Source: an uncultured Treponema sp.
GTDB taxonomy: Bacteria > Spirochaetota > Spirochaetia > Treponematales > Treponemataceae
Length of the DNA stretch: 64,000 nt
Direction: 5' to 3'
Assembly (NCBI GenBank): GCA_934691925.1
Contig: CAKUTI010000006.1
Location: 1 to 64,000 of the forward strand
Made by a program: the position numbers and the translations under genes. Each line of letters begins with the position of its first letter. Position 1 is the first letter of the stretch. The notes beneath the pieces were generated by a model. It was not told the origin of the DNA. It did not search any database and worked only from the letters and a program-made list of their open reading frames with translations. Below are positions 9,770-18,441 of this stretch, piece after piece.

Positions 9770-9955
9770 ATGGCTAAGAAGATTAAAATCACACTCGTAA
9801 GAAGTGTTATCGGACAGAAGCCAGAAAAAAGAGCTACTGTTCGCAGTCTTGGTCTTAAAAAGATCAATTCTTCAGTTGTAAAAGAAGATTCACCTGCATT
9901 GCGTGGAATGGCAGCGGCTGTATCGCACCTTGTAAGAGTTGAGGAGGCTGACTAA
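9770..9955 (+). CDS. rpmD: 50S ribosomal protein L30
   Basis: L30 is a small 50S protein. The ATG at 9770 gives [19 protein letters not shown], the usual start; an in-frame ATG at 9758 lies inside rpsE. The length is 61 residues. The stop and the rplO start share the sequence TAATG. No distinct ribosome site is visible, so initiation may depend on coupling to rpsE. Confidence 0.95.
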   Translation: MAKKIKITLVRSVIGQKPEKRATVRSLGLKKINSSVVKEDSPALRGMAAAVSHLVRVEEAD

Positions 9956-10419
9956 TGGCTGATTTTATGTTGACTGCACCAGCGGGTGCTAACAAGAAAC
10001 CGAAGCGTGTTGGTCGTGGTTCATCGTCTGGACTTGGTACAACAGCAGGAAAAGGAAACAAAGGACAGCAGTCACGTTCTGGAAAAGCAAATCCTTACGT
10101 TGGATTTGAAGGCGGACAGATGCCGCTTTACAGACGTATCGCTCAGCGTGGTTTCTCTAACTATCCGTTCAAAAAAGTGTATTCAGTTGTCAATGTTGAA
10201 AGTCTTGAAGCAAAATTCGAGGCTGGCGAGACTGTCAACAAAGAGACACTTGCTGCAAAGGGCTTGATTGGTTCTGCAAAAGAACTCGTAAAAGTTCTTG
10301 GCAATGGTGATTTGAACAAGAATCTTACTGTTGATGTAGATAAAGTTTCTGCTTCTGCAAAAGCTAAAATCGAAAAAGCAGGTGGTTCTGTAAAAACACT
10401 AGAAAGCGCTGAAAAATAG
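9955..10419 (+). CDS. rplO: 50S ribosomal protein L15
   Basis: L15 is a late-assembly 50S protein. The N-terminal glycine-rich region (KRVGRGSSSGLGTTAGKGNKGQ) and FEGGQMPLYRRIAQRGF are diagnostic. At 154 residues it has a normal length and ends in a Lys/Ala-rich helix. A 28-nt gap precedes secY. Confidence 0.97.
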   Translation: MADFMLTAPAGANKKPKRVGRGSSSGLGTTAGKGNKGQQSRSGKANPYVGFEGGQMPLYRRIAQRGFSNYPFKKVYSVVNVESLEAKFEAGETVNKETLAAKGLIGSAKELVKVLGNGDLNKNLTVDVDKVSASAKAKIEKAGGSVKTLESAEK

Positions 10420-10447
10420 TTAAAAAAAGTAATATTTGGAGAAACCA

Positions 10448-11788
10448 ATGGCAAATAGTCCAATTGTAAATATGTTCAAAATTAAAGAGCTTCGTCAAAA
10501 GTTGTTCTTTACATTTTTGATTCTTGTTGTATTCCGACTTGGATGTGTTTTGACAATTCCTGGAATTAATGCTCAGGTTCTTGTTGATTATTTCGACAAC
10601 CTTGCGCAGAATTCCGCTGAAAACTCATTTGCCAGTTATATGAACTTTTTTGCCGGTGGCGCTTTCGAAAGATTTTCTGTGTTTATGCTTGGTGTTATGC
10701 CGTATGTGTCAACACAGATTATCTTGCAGTTGGCGCTCATCATCTTCCCTTCTCTTAAACGTGCAGTTCAAGAGGATGGAGGTCAGCGCAAATTTGCGGC
10801 CTGGACTAGAATCGGCACAGTATTCGTGTGCTTGATTCAGTCTTTGGCTGTAACAGTTTATGCTTCTAGTATTCCAGGAGCAATTGCTATCGAAAATCAG
10901 CTTGCATTTAAATTGCTTGCAATGCTTACAGTTACTACAGGTGCTATGATTACTATCTGGTTAGGCGACCAGATTACTGCGCACGGAATCGGAAACGGTA
11001 TCTCTATGTTAATCTTCGCAGGTATCGTTGCCCGTCTTCCAAGCGCGGTTATTGATCTCGTTCAGCGAGTTCGTGACCCTAACAGTGGAATCAATGCGGT
11101 ATTTGTAATCATTGTATTGCTTATGTTCGTTGGAATTATCGCTTTTGTTGTTTATGAACAGTCTGGCGAGAGAAAAATTCCAGTGCATTATGCAAAGCGC
11201 GTAGTTGGAAGAAAAATGTACGGCGGACAGAGTACATACATTCCGTTTAAGATTAATCCGTCTGGAGTTATCCCTGTAATTTTCGCATCATCGTTCCTTA
11301 CTTTCCCCCTGCAGATTATTTCCAGCGTCGGTAAGTACAAAAACGGCGGATGGGTGAACAAGCTCGCTACAATTTTGAATCCAACTGGTTGGGTATATAA
11401 TATTTTGCTGGTTCTTCTTATTATATTCTTTGCTTATTTCTATACTCAGGTAACACTGAATCCTACAGAAATTGCTAAGAACATCAGAGAGAACGGCGGT
11501 TCTATTCCTGGAATCCGCACAGACAAAACTGAAGAATACTTGCAGAAGGTTTTGAATCGCCTTGTTTTGCCAGGTTCTTTGTACCTCGCTTTGATAGCTG
11601 TTTTGCCGACATTGATTCAGATTTTGTTCCAGTTCCCTCAGTCAATTGCAATGTTGATGGGCGGCACTTCACTTTTAATCTTGGTTGGTGTTGACTTGGA
11701 TACAATGAGTCAAGTTGAAGCACTTCTTAAAATGCATCATTCTGAAGGGCTTGTAAAGAAGGGCAAACTTCGATCAAGAAATTTGTAG
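10448..11788 (+). CDS. secY: Preprotein translocase channel subunit SecY
   Basis: SecY forms the protein-conducting channel of the inner membrane with SecE and SecG. The start chosen is the ATG at 10448, preceded by GGAG at 10438-10441. About ten hydrophobic segments are visible across 446 residues. The signature GGAFERFSVFMLGVMPYVSTQIILQL lies in the first third and the cytoplasmic loop motif FYTQVTLNPTEIAKNIRENGG in the last third. It is not followed by adk, map or infA, unlike many bacteria. Confidence 0.97.
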   Translation: MANSPIVNMFKIKELRQKLFFTFLILVVFRLGCVLTIPGINAQVLVDYFDNLAQNSAENSFASYMNFFAGGAFERFSVFMLGVMPYVSTQIILQLALIIFPSLKRAVQEDGGQRKFAAWTRIGTVFVCLIQSLAVTVYASSIPGAIAIENQLAFKLLAMLTVTTGAMITIWLGDQITAHGIGNGISMLIFAGIVARLPSAVIDLVQRVRDPNSGINAVFVIIVLLMFVGIIAFVVYEQSGERKIPVHYAKRVVGRKMYGGQSTYIPFKINPSGVIPVIFASSFLTFPLQIISSVGKYKNGGWVNKLATILNPTGWVYNILLVLLIIFFAYFYTQVTLNPTEIAKNIRENGGSIPGIRTDKTEEYLQKVLNRLVLPGSLYLALIAVLPTLIQILFQFPQSIAMLMGGTSLLILVGVDLDTMSQVEALLKMHHSEGLVKKGKLRSRNL

Positions 11789-11836
11789 AATTTACTAAAT
11801 TTCTGATTTTTTCTGTAGAATAATTTTGGGGATTTG

Positions 11837-11845
11837 TGGTATACT
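11837..11845 (+). promoter_or_regulatory. Possible internal promoter upstream of rpmJ (extended -10)
   Basis: TGG-TATACT is an extended -10 element in the 134-nt secY-rpmJ gap, which is otherwise non-coding. A second TATACT occurs at 11895-11900, about 20 bases before the rpmJ ribosome site (AGGGGGA). Neither has a clear -35 at standard spacing. Either could give extra transcription of the alpha-type gene set. Confidence 0.4.
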
Positions 11846-11922
11846 CGCTAAACCTAGATTGTAGCTCATTGCGAGTTGCCATGATTTAGGCAGGTATACT
11901 ATATATCCCTAGGGGGACTTTT

Positions 11923-12036
11923 ATGAAAGTACGAACCAGCGTAAAGCCCATCTGTGATAAGTGTAAGGTAATCAAAAGACACGGAGTAATCCGCATTATT
12001 TGTTCAAACCCAAAACACAAGCAGAGACAGGGTTAA
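11923..12036 (+). CDS. rpmJ: 50S ribosomal protein L36 (zinc form)
   Basis: L36 is a 37-residue zinc protein of the 50S. It starts [20 protein letters not shown] and has the ligand set C11, C14, C27 and H32 (C-SNPKH). AGGGGG lies before the ATG. The gene is shorter than most automatic ORF cutoffs and is easy to miss. Its place before rpsM is conserved in bacteria. Confidence 0.97.
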   Translation: MKVRTSVKPICDKCKVIKRHGVIRIICSNPKHKQRQG

Positions 12037-12046
12037 GGAGTAACAG

Positions 12047-12418
12047 ATGGCTCGAATTGCGGGAGTAGACCTCCCAAATAAGCAAATCGTTATTGCGTTG
12101 ACTTACGTTTATGGTATTGGTCGTTCGTCAGCAAAGGCAATTTGTGAGAAAACAAAGATTGAACCACACAAAATGGTAAGCGATCTTTCTCAGGATGAGC
12201 AGGCAAAGCTTCGTGCCGTTATTGACGCCGAGTATAAGGTTGAAGGTCATCTTCGTTCAGAGATTGGTCTTAACATCAAGCGTCTGATGGACATTGGTTG
12301 CTATCGTGGTCTTCGTCATCGCAAAGGTTTGCCTTGCCGTGGACAGCGTACTCGTACAAATGCGCGTACACGCAAAGGTAAAAAGAAGACTGTTGCTAAC
12401 AAGAAGAAAGCAGTCTGA
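12047..12418 (+). CDS. rpsM: 30S ribosomal protein S13
   Basis: S13 contacts the P-site tRNA and L5. The 123-residue protein starts [20 protein letters not shown] and has the helix-two-turn-helix region and the [25 protein letters not shown] tail. AAGGAG lies before the ATG. Confidence 0.98.
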   Translation: MARIAGVDLPNKQIVIALTYVYGIGRSSAKAICEKTKIEPHKMVSDLSQDEQAKLRAVIDAEYKVEGHLRSEIGLNIKRLMDIGCYRGLRHRKGLPCRGQRTRTNARTRKGKKKTVANKKKAV

Positions 12419-12436
12419 TAGGCGGAGGATAGGTTA

Positions 12437-12817
12437 ATGGCTACCGTAAAAAAGCGAAAGGAAAAGAAGAGCGTTTATGAAGGCAATGTTTACATTCAGG
12501 CAACGTTCAACAATACTATCGTAACTATTACAGATTTGAATGGAAATGCTCTTTCTTGGGCATCTTCAGGTGGACTTGGATTCCGTGGAGCAAAGAAATC
12601 AACTCCATTCGCTGCTCAGTCAGTGGCAGAAAGTGCAGTTCAGAAGGCTGTAAGCTATGGTCTTCGCGAAGTACACGTTTACGTAAAGGGTCCAGGTATG
12701 GGTCGTGAGAATGCTGTTCGTGCTCTTGGCGCACTCGGATTGAAAGTAAAATCAATTTCTGATGTTACACCAATTCCACATAACGGCTGTAGACCTCGCA
12801 AAACACGCAGTATGTAA
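12437..12817 (+). CDS. rpsK: 30S ribosomal protein S11
   Basis: S11 forms the 30S platform. The 126 residues contain [16 protein letters not shown], the KKSTPFAAQ segment, [13 protein letters not shown] and the C-terminal [16 protein letters not shown]. rpsD (S4), which often follows rpsK, is absent here and must lie elsewhere in the genome. Confidence 0.98.
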   Translation: MATVKKRKEKKSVYEGNVYIQATFNNTIVTITDLNGNALSWASSGGLGFRGAKKSTPFAAQSVAESAVQKAVSYGLREVHVYVKGPGMGRENAVRALGALGLKVKSISDVTPIPHNGCRPRKTRSM

Positions 12818-12832
12818 CTTAGATTCAGATGG

Positions 12833-12886
12833 GCAGGAATTCATTTCCTGCTCGTGTGAATTTTTGTTGTTTCTGAATAAGAAACA
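12833..12886 (+). promoter_or_regulatory. Two hairpins in the rpsK-rpoA gap
   Basis: GCAGGAA (12833-12839) pairs with TTCCTGC (12845-12851), followed after nine bases by a U-rich stretch. TGTTTC (12868-12873) pairs with GAAACA (12881-12886). The first resembles a weak intrinsic terminator with a displaced T-run, so partial termination before rpoA is possible. The remainder of the 159-nt gap is AT-rich, with TATAAG (12905-12910) and TTGACT (12924-12929) but no properly spaced promoter pair. Confidence 0.4.
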
Positions 12887-12976
12887 TTGGTTACTTTTAG
12901 ATAGTATAAGTTAAGCTAATAGTTTGACTTCATAGAGTAGCTCCTGTTGAGCTTCCATTTTATAAAAGGAGTTCAG

Positions 12977-14038
12977 ATGGCTCGCAAGAATTTGCTGAAA
13001 GGTTTTAAGAAACCTAAGACCGTTCAGTTTGAAAATCTTGAAACAAACCCAAATTACGGGAAATTCACTGCCTCTCCGTTTGAACCTGGATTTGGAACAA
13101 CTATCGGAAACACTCTCCGTAGAGTTCTTCTTTCCTCGATTCAAGGATATGCGATTTCCTCAGTAAGAATCACTTCTTACGATCCTGATGGTGTGCCACA
13201 TGTTATCTCTAGTGAATTCGAAACAATTCCAAATGTTTCTGAAGATACATTGGAGATTTTGAACAGTCTTAAGCTAATGCGTGTTAGACTGCCAAATGAC
13301 ATCGAACAGGATACGCTTTCTTTTGAATTCAAAGGTCCTGCAACAATCAAGACTGATGACTTTGCAAAGGAAGGACAACTTGAAGTTTTGACAAAGGACG
13401 TTCCAGTTTTCACAATGATGGAAGGTGCTCATGTTGAATTTGAAATTCAGGTTGATTTGGGTAGAGGCTATGTTCCAGCTGAAGTAAACGAACATTACAT
13501 TGAGGTTGTTGGAACAATTCCAATGGATGCAATCTTTACTCCTGTAACTAAAGTCAAGTATGCAATCGAACCTTGTCGTGTAGGACAGAGAAACGATTAT
13601 GACAAACTTGTTCTTGAAGTTTGGACAGATGGAACAATAGCTCCAGAAGATGCGCTTGCTGAAGCTGCAAAAATTGCGAAAGACCATTTCTCAGTTTTTG
13701 TAAACTTTAACGACAGCGATATGTCTGGAAATGATGAACTTGATGAGGGAGATGAGAAAATCAGACAGCTTCTCAATACTCCGGTTGAAGAACTCGAGCT
13801 TTCAGTTCGTTCATCAAATTGTTTAAAAAATGCAAATATTCGTACGATTGGCGAGTTGACTAGAAAAACTGAAGATGATATTGCAAAGACAAGAAACTTT
13901 GGCAAGAAAAGTCTGACAGAAATCAAGGAAAAGCTTCAGGAATGGAACTTGAGCTTGGGAATGACAGATTATAGCCATCTTAAAAACTCAGAAAACTTAA
14001 CAACGCCAATTCAGAAGGAAGAATCCAATGAAAAATAA
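12977..14038 (+). CDS. rpoA: RNA polymerase alpha subunit
   Basis: Alpha dimerises to nucleate RNA polymerase and contacts upstream DNA and activators. The start is the ATG after AAAGGAG, giving [14 protein letters not shown]. The N-terminal domain ([25 protein letters not shown]) and the C-terminal helix-hairpin-helix domain ([22 protein letters not shown]) are joined by an acidic linker near residues 240-270. A tail of about 25 residues after the C-terminal domain is polar and not conserved. Its last 11 nt overlap rplQ. Confidence 0.97.
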   Translation: MARKNLLKGFKKPKTVQFENLETNPNYGKFTASPFEPGFGTTIGNTLRRVLLSSIQGYAISSVRITSYDPDGVPHVISSEFETIPNVSEDTLEILNSLKLMRVRLPNDIEQDTLSFEFKGPATIKTDDFAKEGQLEVLTKDVPVFTMMEGAHVEFEIQVDLGRGYVPAEVNEHYIEVVGTIPMDAIFTPVTKVKYAIEPCRVGQRNDYDKLVLEVWTDGTIAPEDALAEAAKIAKDHFSVFVNFNDSDMSGNDELDEGDEKIRQLLNTPVEELELSVRSSNCLKNANIRTIGELTRKTEDDIAKTRNFGKKSLTEIKEKLQEWNLSLGMTDYSHLKNSENLTTPIQKEESNEK

Positions 14039-14585
14039 GACAGGATTTAATCCACTTTCACGCACATCTGCACATCGTCGTGCAATGTCACGCAACATGG
14101 TAACTTCTCTTTTCAGATATGAGCGCATTACTACAACTTGCGCAAAAGCTAAAGAAGTAAGAAGAGCTGCTGAAAAGTTGATTACTCGCGGCAAGGTTGA
14201 CTCGGTTCATAACCGCCGTATCGCAGCGAAATTTATTCAGGATGAGAGAATCTTGAACAAATTGTTCACTGAGCTTGGTCCAAGAATGAAGGACAGAAAT
14301 GGCGGCTACACAAGAATCCTTAAATTGGGATTCCGTCAGGGAGACGCTGCTGATGTTGTAATTCTTGAATTGGTTGACTACAAGTTGCCAAGCGAAGAAG
14401 ACAAGGCTGCAAAAAAATCATCAGCTAAGAAAGAAGCTCCTGCAAAGAAGACAGCTTCTAAAAAATCTTCTGAGTCTGCTGAAGAAAAGAAACCTGCTGC
14501 AAAGAAAGCTCCTGCAAAAAAGACAGCTTCTAAAGCTAAGTCTGCAGAAAACGCAGCTCCAGCTTCTGAAGAAGCTTCAAAATAA
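14028..14585 (+). CDS. rplQ: 50S ribosomal protein L17 with histone-H1-like tail
   Basis: L17 lies at the tunnel-exit side of the 50S. Residues 1-120 are canonical ([46 protein letters not shown]). The following 60 residues are a low-complexity Lys/Ala/Ser tail in which APAKKTASK occurs twice, making the protein 185 residues against about 120-130 usual. The tail resembles histone H1-like tails and might add rRNA contacts. Its start overlaps rpoA by 11 nt, which implies coupling. Confidence 0.95.
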   Translation: MKNKTGFNPLSRTSAHRRAMSRNMVTSLFRYERITTTCAKAKEVRRAAEKLITRGKVDSVHNRRIAAKFIQDERILNKLFTELGPRMKDRNGGYTRILKLGFRQGDAADVVILELVDYKLPSEEDKAAKKSSAKKEAPAKKTASKKSSESAEEKKPAAKKAPAKKTASKAKSAENAAPASEEASK

Positions 14586-14596
14586 GGAGTTAGAAT

Positions 14597-14833
14597 ATGT
14601 CTAAAGCACACCGCGGAACTGGAATCCGTAATGAAGCAAATCACGGACGTGGAGTTTGCCCACGTTGTGGAAACAAAAATGTCAAAGTTCTTTATGAAAA
14701 GGAAATTGACGGACAGACTGTAAAAATCTGTAAAATTTGCAATGCTGCATTGAAAAATATTGCAAGAAAAGAAGCTCGCGCTGGAAAAGCCGCTGCAGCT
14801 GCTGCCGCAGAGAACGCTTCTGCTGAAGCATAA
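14597..14833 (+). CDS. Small zinc-ribbon protein, unnamed, last gene of ribosomal operon
   Basis: This 78-residue protein matches no ribosomal protein I can name. It has a basic N-terminus (MSKAHRGTGIRNEANHGRG), then C21-PR-C24 and C45-KI-C48 framing a short beta-type segment, a typical zinc ribbon. The C-terminus is Ala/Lys-rich, ending in a run of alanines, and resembles the L17 tail just upstream. AAGGAG precedes its ATG 11 nt after rplQ, and the operon terminator follows 22 nt later, so it is co-expressed with ribosomal proteins. A ribosome-associated or rRNA-binding role is inferred from context only. Confidence 0.85.
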   Translation: MSKAHRGTGIRNEANHGRGVCPRCGNKNVKVLYEKEIDGQTVKICKICNAALKNIARKEARAGKAAAAAAAENASAEA

Positions 14834-14855
14834 GTTGTTTAGTTGACTATGCGAT

Positions 14856-14890
14856 GCCGCTCTTTAATACAAGAGCGGCTTTATTTTTTT
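14856..14890 (+). terminator. Rho-independent terminator of the ribosomal operon
   Basis: GCCGCTCTT (14856-14864) pairs perfectly with AAGAGCGGC (14871-14879) around the loop TAATAC, followed by TTTATTTTTTTT. It is oriented for + strand transcripts and closes the 14.8-kb cluster. The opposite strand lacks a T-run, so it does not obviously serve pepF. Confidence 0.93.
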
Positions 14891-16719
14891 TAAATCTTTT
14901 TCAATAGAGAAACGAATTCATCGATTTCTTTTGTGTAGATTGAAATCGCCTTTGTCCAAGTTTTTTCATCTTGAATGTCGAGCTCTGCAATCTTGCACAA
15001 ATCTTCACAAGACATATTTCCTGTTTTGCTTAAAATTTCAGGATAAATCTTTGTGAACGAATCTCCTTTTTCTTTGTACTGCTCGTAAAGCGACATTGCG
15101 AAAAGCTGCCCGAAAGCGTAAGGATAATTGTAGAAATCGAATCCTGTTGAATAATAATGCGACTTGACCGCCCACATATATTCGTGCTTTTCCGCGCCGA
15201 GTCCGCTTCCATAAGAGTCTTCCTGCGCTTTTTTCATAAGCCGGCAGAAATCTTCTGAATTAAGCTCTCTTTTGCTCCGCTCGCTGAAAACCGCACGCTC
15301 AAAATAAAACCTGCTCAGAATATCGACTAGAACTTGGCTTGCGTCTTGAAGGTCAAGCTCTAGAGCCTGAACCTTGCTGAAGCCTGACGCCTTATTGATA
15401 ATGTCCTGCTTTACGATTGTTTCAGCGAAGGTCGAGGCAGTTTCCGCGAGAGTCATCGGATAATCGAAAAACATTGCCGGCTGGTTTTTCATGCATGAAA
15501 AATGGTAAGCGTGTCCAATCTCGTGGGCGAGCGTGATTACATCGGAAAAAGAGCCTGTGAAATTGCTTAGAATCCGGCTTTGATGTCCGAGCGGAATGTC
15601 CTCGTCGTATGCGCCGCCGACTTTTCCCGGCCGGATTTCAGCGTCAATCCAGTTTTTCTTATAGGATTTTTCCGCGAAATCTCCCATCTCCTTGCTGAAC
15701 GAGTAATATTTTTCAATCACGTACTGAATCGCCGCCTCAAATGTCCATTTTTTTGAGAGAAGCGAATCTTCAGACTTTTGATTGGGATTTTCAATCGGCG
15801 CGAAAAGGTCATAAAAAGCGATTCCGTCAGAAGTGTCGCTTGAAACTGTCATTCCGTGTTTTTTCAGATAGCTTGCCTTCGCCTGAAAATATTTTCGCCA
15901 TTCCGGGAGAGATTTTTCGATTGCCGAAATAAGCGCGTCGAGCGATTTTTTGCTTAGCCTGCTTGTCAAAAGTGAGCGTTCAATCGCCTCCGAGAAATTT
16001 CGCCGCTTGTTCAGCGTGATTGTCTCGCCTTTCAGGTTGTTGAGGCTGGCCGCAAGCGCGATTTCGTTCTGCTTTAGAAGCGCGATTTCTTTTTTGTAGG
16101 ACTCAAAGCGAAGTTTCGGGTCTGGAGAGAAAGCGTCGTTTCTAAGCTCGTTGAAAGTTTTTCCAGTTTCGCTGTCTTTCAGGTTTGAGATTATCTGCTC
16201 GTGGAGTTTTTCCCAGGCGTTTCCGCCGGTCTGCTGAATCTCCGATGCAAGTTTTTCAAGCTCGCCCGGCATCTGATGCTCAATTGCTTCAACTGCTTCC
16301 TTTAAAATAAATTCATAATTCTTGAATTCGGGATTTTTTGTAAAGAAAGATTCTAGATTTTGACGGTTTTCTTTCAGAATCGTCTGAAATTTTATCTCAA
16401 TCTGCTGTTTTTGAATCAGAAGATTGTCAACCGAGGAAATATTGTTCAGATAATCCGTGTTCGTCGTGTCAACAGAATAAATCAGATACGCGTAGGAATT
16501 GAGCGTGCGCGAAAATGAAGCCAGTTCGTCGAAAAGTCCGATTGCGGTTTTTAGCCAGCCGCCGAAATTTTCTTTTGCGTTTTTGGAATCGGCAAGATGA
16601 TTTTCAGTTTTTGCAAGAAGATTCTTGAAATCAGCAAGATAATTTTCGTATTTTTCAGATTTTATCGAGCTGAAAACCGAGTCTAGATTCCATCGTGGAG
16701 CATTTAAATTTGTTTTCAT
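14890..16719 (-). CDS. pepF: Oligoendopeptidase F family (M3) metallopeptidase
   Basis: Cytoplasmic zinc endopeptidase degrading short peptides. The 609-residue product has the M3 zinc site HEIGHAYH at about residues 399-406, with the upstream segment FTGSFSDVITLA and the downstream family context (ETASTFAE). The start chosen is the ATG at 16719 (MKTNLNAPRWNLDSVF); a 21-residue in-frame extension to 16782 is unlike the family. On the - strand TGC-TAAAAT (extended -10, 16727-16735) stops only seven bases before this ATG and there is no Shine-Dalgarno, so a leaderless transcript is likely. Confidence 0.93.
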   Translation of the reverse strand: MKTNLNAPRWNLDSVFSSIKSEKYENYLADFKNLLAKTENHLADSKNAKENFGGWLKTAIGLFDELASFSRTLNSYAYLIYSVDTTNTDYLNNISSVDNLLIQKQQIEIKFQTILKENRQNLESFFTKNPEFKNYEFILKEAVEAIEHQMPGELEKLASEIQQTGGNAWEKLHEQIISNLKDSETGKTFNELRNDAFSPDPKLRFESYKKEIALLKQNEIALAASLNNLKGETITLNKRRNFSEAIERSLLTSRLSKKSLDALISAIEKSLPEWRKYFQAKASYLKKHGMTVSSDTSDGIAFYDLFAPIENPNQKSEDSLLSKKWTFEAAIQYVIEKYYSFSKEMGDFAEKSYKKNWIDAEIRPGKVGGAYDEDIPLGHQSRILSNFTGSFSDVITLAHEIGHAYHFSCMKNQPAMFFDYPMTLAETASTFAETIVKQDIINKASGFSKVQALELDLQDASQVLVDILSRFYFERAVFSERSKRELNSEDFCRLMKKAQEDSYGSGLGAEKHEYMWAVKSHYYSTGFDFYNYPYAFGQLFAMSLYEQYKEKGDSFTKIYPEILSKTGNMSCEDLCKIAELDIQDEKTWTKAISIYTKEIDEFVSLLKKI

Positions 16720-16726
16720 AGGTCCG

Positions 16727-16735
16727 ATTTTAGCA
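16727..16735 (-). promoter_or_regulatory. pepF promoter, start-proximal extended -10
   Basis: On the - strand TGC-TAAAAT forms an extended -10. The spacing of seven bases from hexamer to ATG would place transcription start at or next to the A of ATG. No good -35 is visible. This is one member of a set of such promoters in this window. Confidence 0.5.
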
Positions 16736-16911
16736 CAGTTGGGAAAAAAGATGTATAAACGAAGACTGATGGACCGAGTCACGAAAATTAAAAGTCTTAG
16801 TTTTCGTGATGTTTTCGGAAGATTTGTGGTTTTGCAGTTTTGCCGTTTTTTGAATTCAAAGTCAGAAAAAAATGTTCGATTTTGGAAGTTGTCTTAAAAT
16901 TTATTTTGCAG

Positions 16912-16932
16912 ATGCTGAAATAAATTCAGCAT
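16912..16932. repeat. REP-like hairpin in the pepF upstream gap
   Basis: ATGCTGAA (16912-16919) pairs perfectly with TTCAGCAT (16925-16932) around ATAAA and is followed by GATA. The stem ends in the style CTGAA...TTCAG-ATGA, which resembles small intergenic hairpins scattered in many bacterial genomes. The surrounding 16735-17093 stretch contains no ORF; a G/C-rich piece at 16970-17005 looks like a degraded repeat. Confidence 0.5.
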
Positions 16933-17093
16933 GATACGGAAGAAAAGTCAGCATGACGAGGTGTCTTAACGGCGTGCCTCGCGGTGCGGCTATCAGCGTA
17001 ACTGTTTAAAGGTAAATTCCTTGTGACAATGAAATTTGCAAGACATTTTCAAAATCAAAAAATTAGTACGATTGGAAAAATCAAAATCGGTTT

Positions 17094-17303
17094 TCGTACT
17101 GAGTACGATTTTTGCATTTTGTGAAAACGCGGTTCGTACTGAATACGATGCGTGGCTTTTGCAAAAAGAATGAATCGTACTGAATACGAATGTCGGTTTC
17201 TAAGAGAAATCATAATCGTAATGATGATGATTGAGAAAATGCTTATAAAGCGGCTTTCGTACTGAATACGAATCCTGACTTTTTAAAATTTTGAATTCGT
17301 ACT
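17094..17303. repeat. Periodic array of 15-bp palindromes, period 40-41 bp
   Basis: The unit TCGTACTGAATACGA (inverted arms TCGTA/TACGA) occurs at 17094 (central G instead of A, making a perfect six-base inverted repeat), 17134, 17175 and 17257. Half-sites lie exactly in register at 17216 (TCGTA) and 17297 (TCGTACT), and an off-register GTACGA half-site lies at 17066. Starts are 40, 41, 41, 41 and 40 bp apart. The 25-26 bp between units is unrelated from gap to gap. No ORF covers it. It lies between the 3' end of the esterase gene and the 5' side of pepF. It is CRISPR-like in geometry, but the repeats are too short and no cas gene is present. Confidence 0.9.
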
Positions 17304-17343
17304 CGCTGTTTTTCGTTGACCGCCGGTTCTTTAGAAATTTTTT

Positions 17344-18198
17344 CTAATCTAAAAGCGGAGTTATCCAGTTCTTGAAAAGCTCCGGCCAGATTTCACATTC
17401 CTTTTCGATGTTTGAGCCGTCAGCGTTTGAAGTTTGCGTCGAGGAAAGCGCAAGCCCGTGTTTTCCTCTGTTGAAAAGGTGGTATTCAAAGTCGATTTTT
17501 TCCCGTCGGAGAGATTGAATCAGAAAAAGCGTGTTTTCGGCTGGAACGGCCTCGTCCTGAAGCGTGTGCCAGACAAAGCTCGGCGGAAAATCCTTTGAAA
17601 TATGCTTTTCAACTGAAAAAACGTCACTGATTTCATTGCAGTCTGCAAGTTTCTTTAAATTTTGCTTTTCATTTTCAGTGAGATTTTCGAGAAGAGCATT
17701 CACAGAACCTTCGTGGCAGAAATCCTTTTCGGCGGTTATCACAGGATAGCAGAGCGCGAGAAAATTCGGCTTTATCTGTTCTGCTTTCAGGTCTGTGAAT
17801 TGGGAAATCAGCTTTGAATTCCAGTACGCTCCGAGAGTCGCCGCCAAGTGTCCGCCCGCGCTGAATCCAAGCACGATGATTTTGTTCTCGTCAATGTTCC
17901 ATTCTGTGGCGTTTTTTCTAACGAAAGCGACTGTCTCGGCAGCGTCTAAAAGCGGCTCGGGAAATTTTGTCGGCTTTAGGCTGTAGTGAAGAACAGCGCA
18001 GCTGAACCCGAGGGAAAGCATTTTCAGCGCGATTTCTTCCTGCTCATGCCGCCCGTAATGGTCGTAGCCGCCGCCCGGAATTATCAGGATAAAAGGCCTT
18101 TTTTCAGACTTTGGATTGTCGTTTTTTTGAAGAATATATGTTTTTATTGAGGGAATCTGTTTTCCGTGGTTTTTAATTTTAAATGTTTCGTGAATCAT
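17344..18198 (-). CDS. Alpha/beta hydrolase, esterase (BD-FAE/acetylesterase type)
   Basis: The 284-residue cytoplasmic protein has no signal peptide. It has an oxyanion-hole motif PGGGY (about 41-45), the nucleophile elbow GFSAGGH with Ser113, an acid in the segment QDEAVPAEN, and a histidine in GKHGL, giving a complete Ser-Asp-His triad. This pattern fits the acetyl-xylan/feruloyl-type and HSL-like carbohydrate esterases; the substrate cannot be read. No Shine-Dalgarno is visible before MIHETF. It stands alone, downstream of no other - strand gene. Confidence 0.85.
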   Translation of the reverse strand: MIHETFKIKNHGKQIPSIKTYILQKNDNPKSEKRPFILIIPGGGYDHYGRHEQEEIALKMLSLGFSCAVLHYSLKPTKFPEPLLDAAETVAFVRKNATEWNIDENKIIVLGFSAGGHLAATLGAYWNSKLISQFTDLKAEQIKPNFLALCYPVITAEKDFCHEGSVNALLENLTENEKQNLKKLADCNEISDVFSVEKHISKDFPPSFVWHTLQDEAVPAENTLFLIQSLRREKIDFEYHLFNRGKHGLALSSTQTSNADGSNIEKECEIWPELFKNWITPLLD

Positions 18199-18221
18199 TG
18201 AAGCAGTTTAAAAAAGAAAAA

Positions 18222-18257
18222 GGCGCGTGTAAAGGAGGAAAAACACGGCCTTTTTTT
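18222..18257. terminator. Bidirectional terminator-like hairpin upstream of the esterase gene
   Basis: GGC-(G)-CGTGT (18222-18230) pairs with ACACGGCC (18243-18250), with one bulged base. A T-run follows on the + strand (18251-18257) and an A-run precedes it (18210-18221), so it would work on both strands. It lies 5' of the esterase and 5' of mtnN, with no gene running into it from either side. It may be an attenuator for the esterase or an insulator. The rest of the 243-nt gap is AT-rich with no clear promoter pair. Confidence 0.45.
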
Positions 18258-18441
18258 GATTGAATCTTTTCTTTTGAAAGACTTAATCTATCTTGCTGCT
18301 GAAAGTATATTAGACGGTTTAGAGATTTTAATCAATACTTTTTACTGAAAAATATTGAAAAATTCTGTTATTTTTTGGAAAATAATGTAAAACATTGCAA
18401 ATCAACGAATATTTTGCATTTTAGGAAGTCTGGAGGAAAAA

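Noticed and set aside
16720..16782. N-terminal extension of PepF
   Set aside because: It would cover the -10 box, has no ribosome site and is unlike the family.
17094..17303. CRISPR array
   Set aside because: The repeats are only 15 bp, two of the six positions are half-sites, and no cas gene or leader is visible. Reported as a periodic palindrome array instead.
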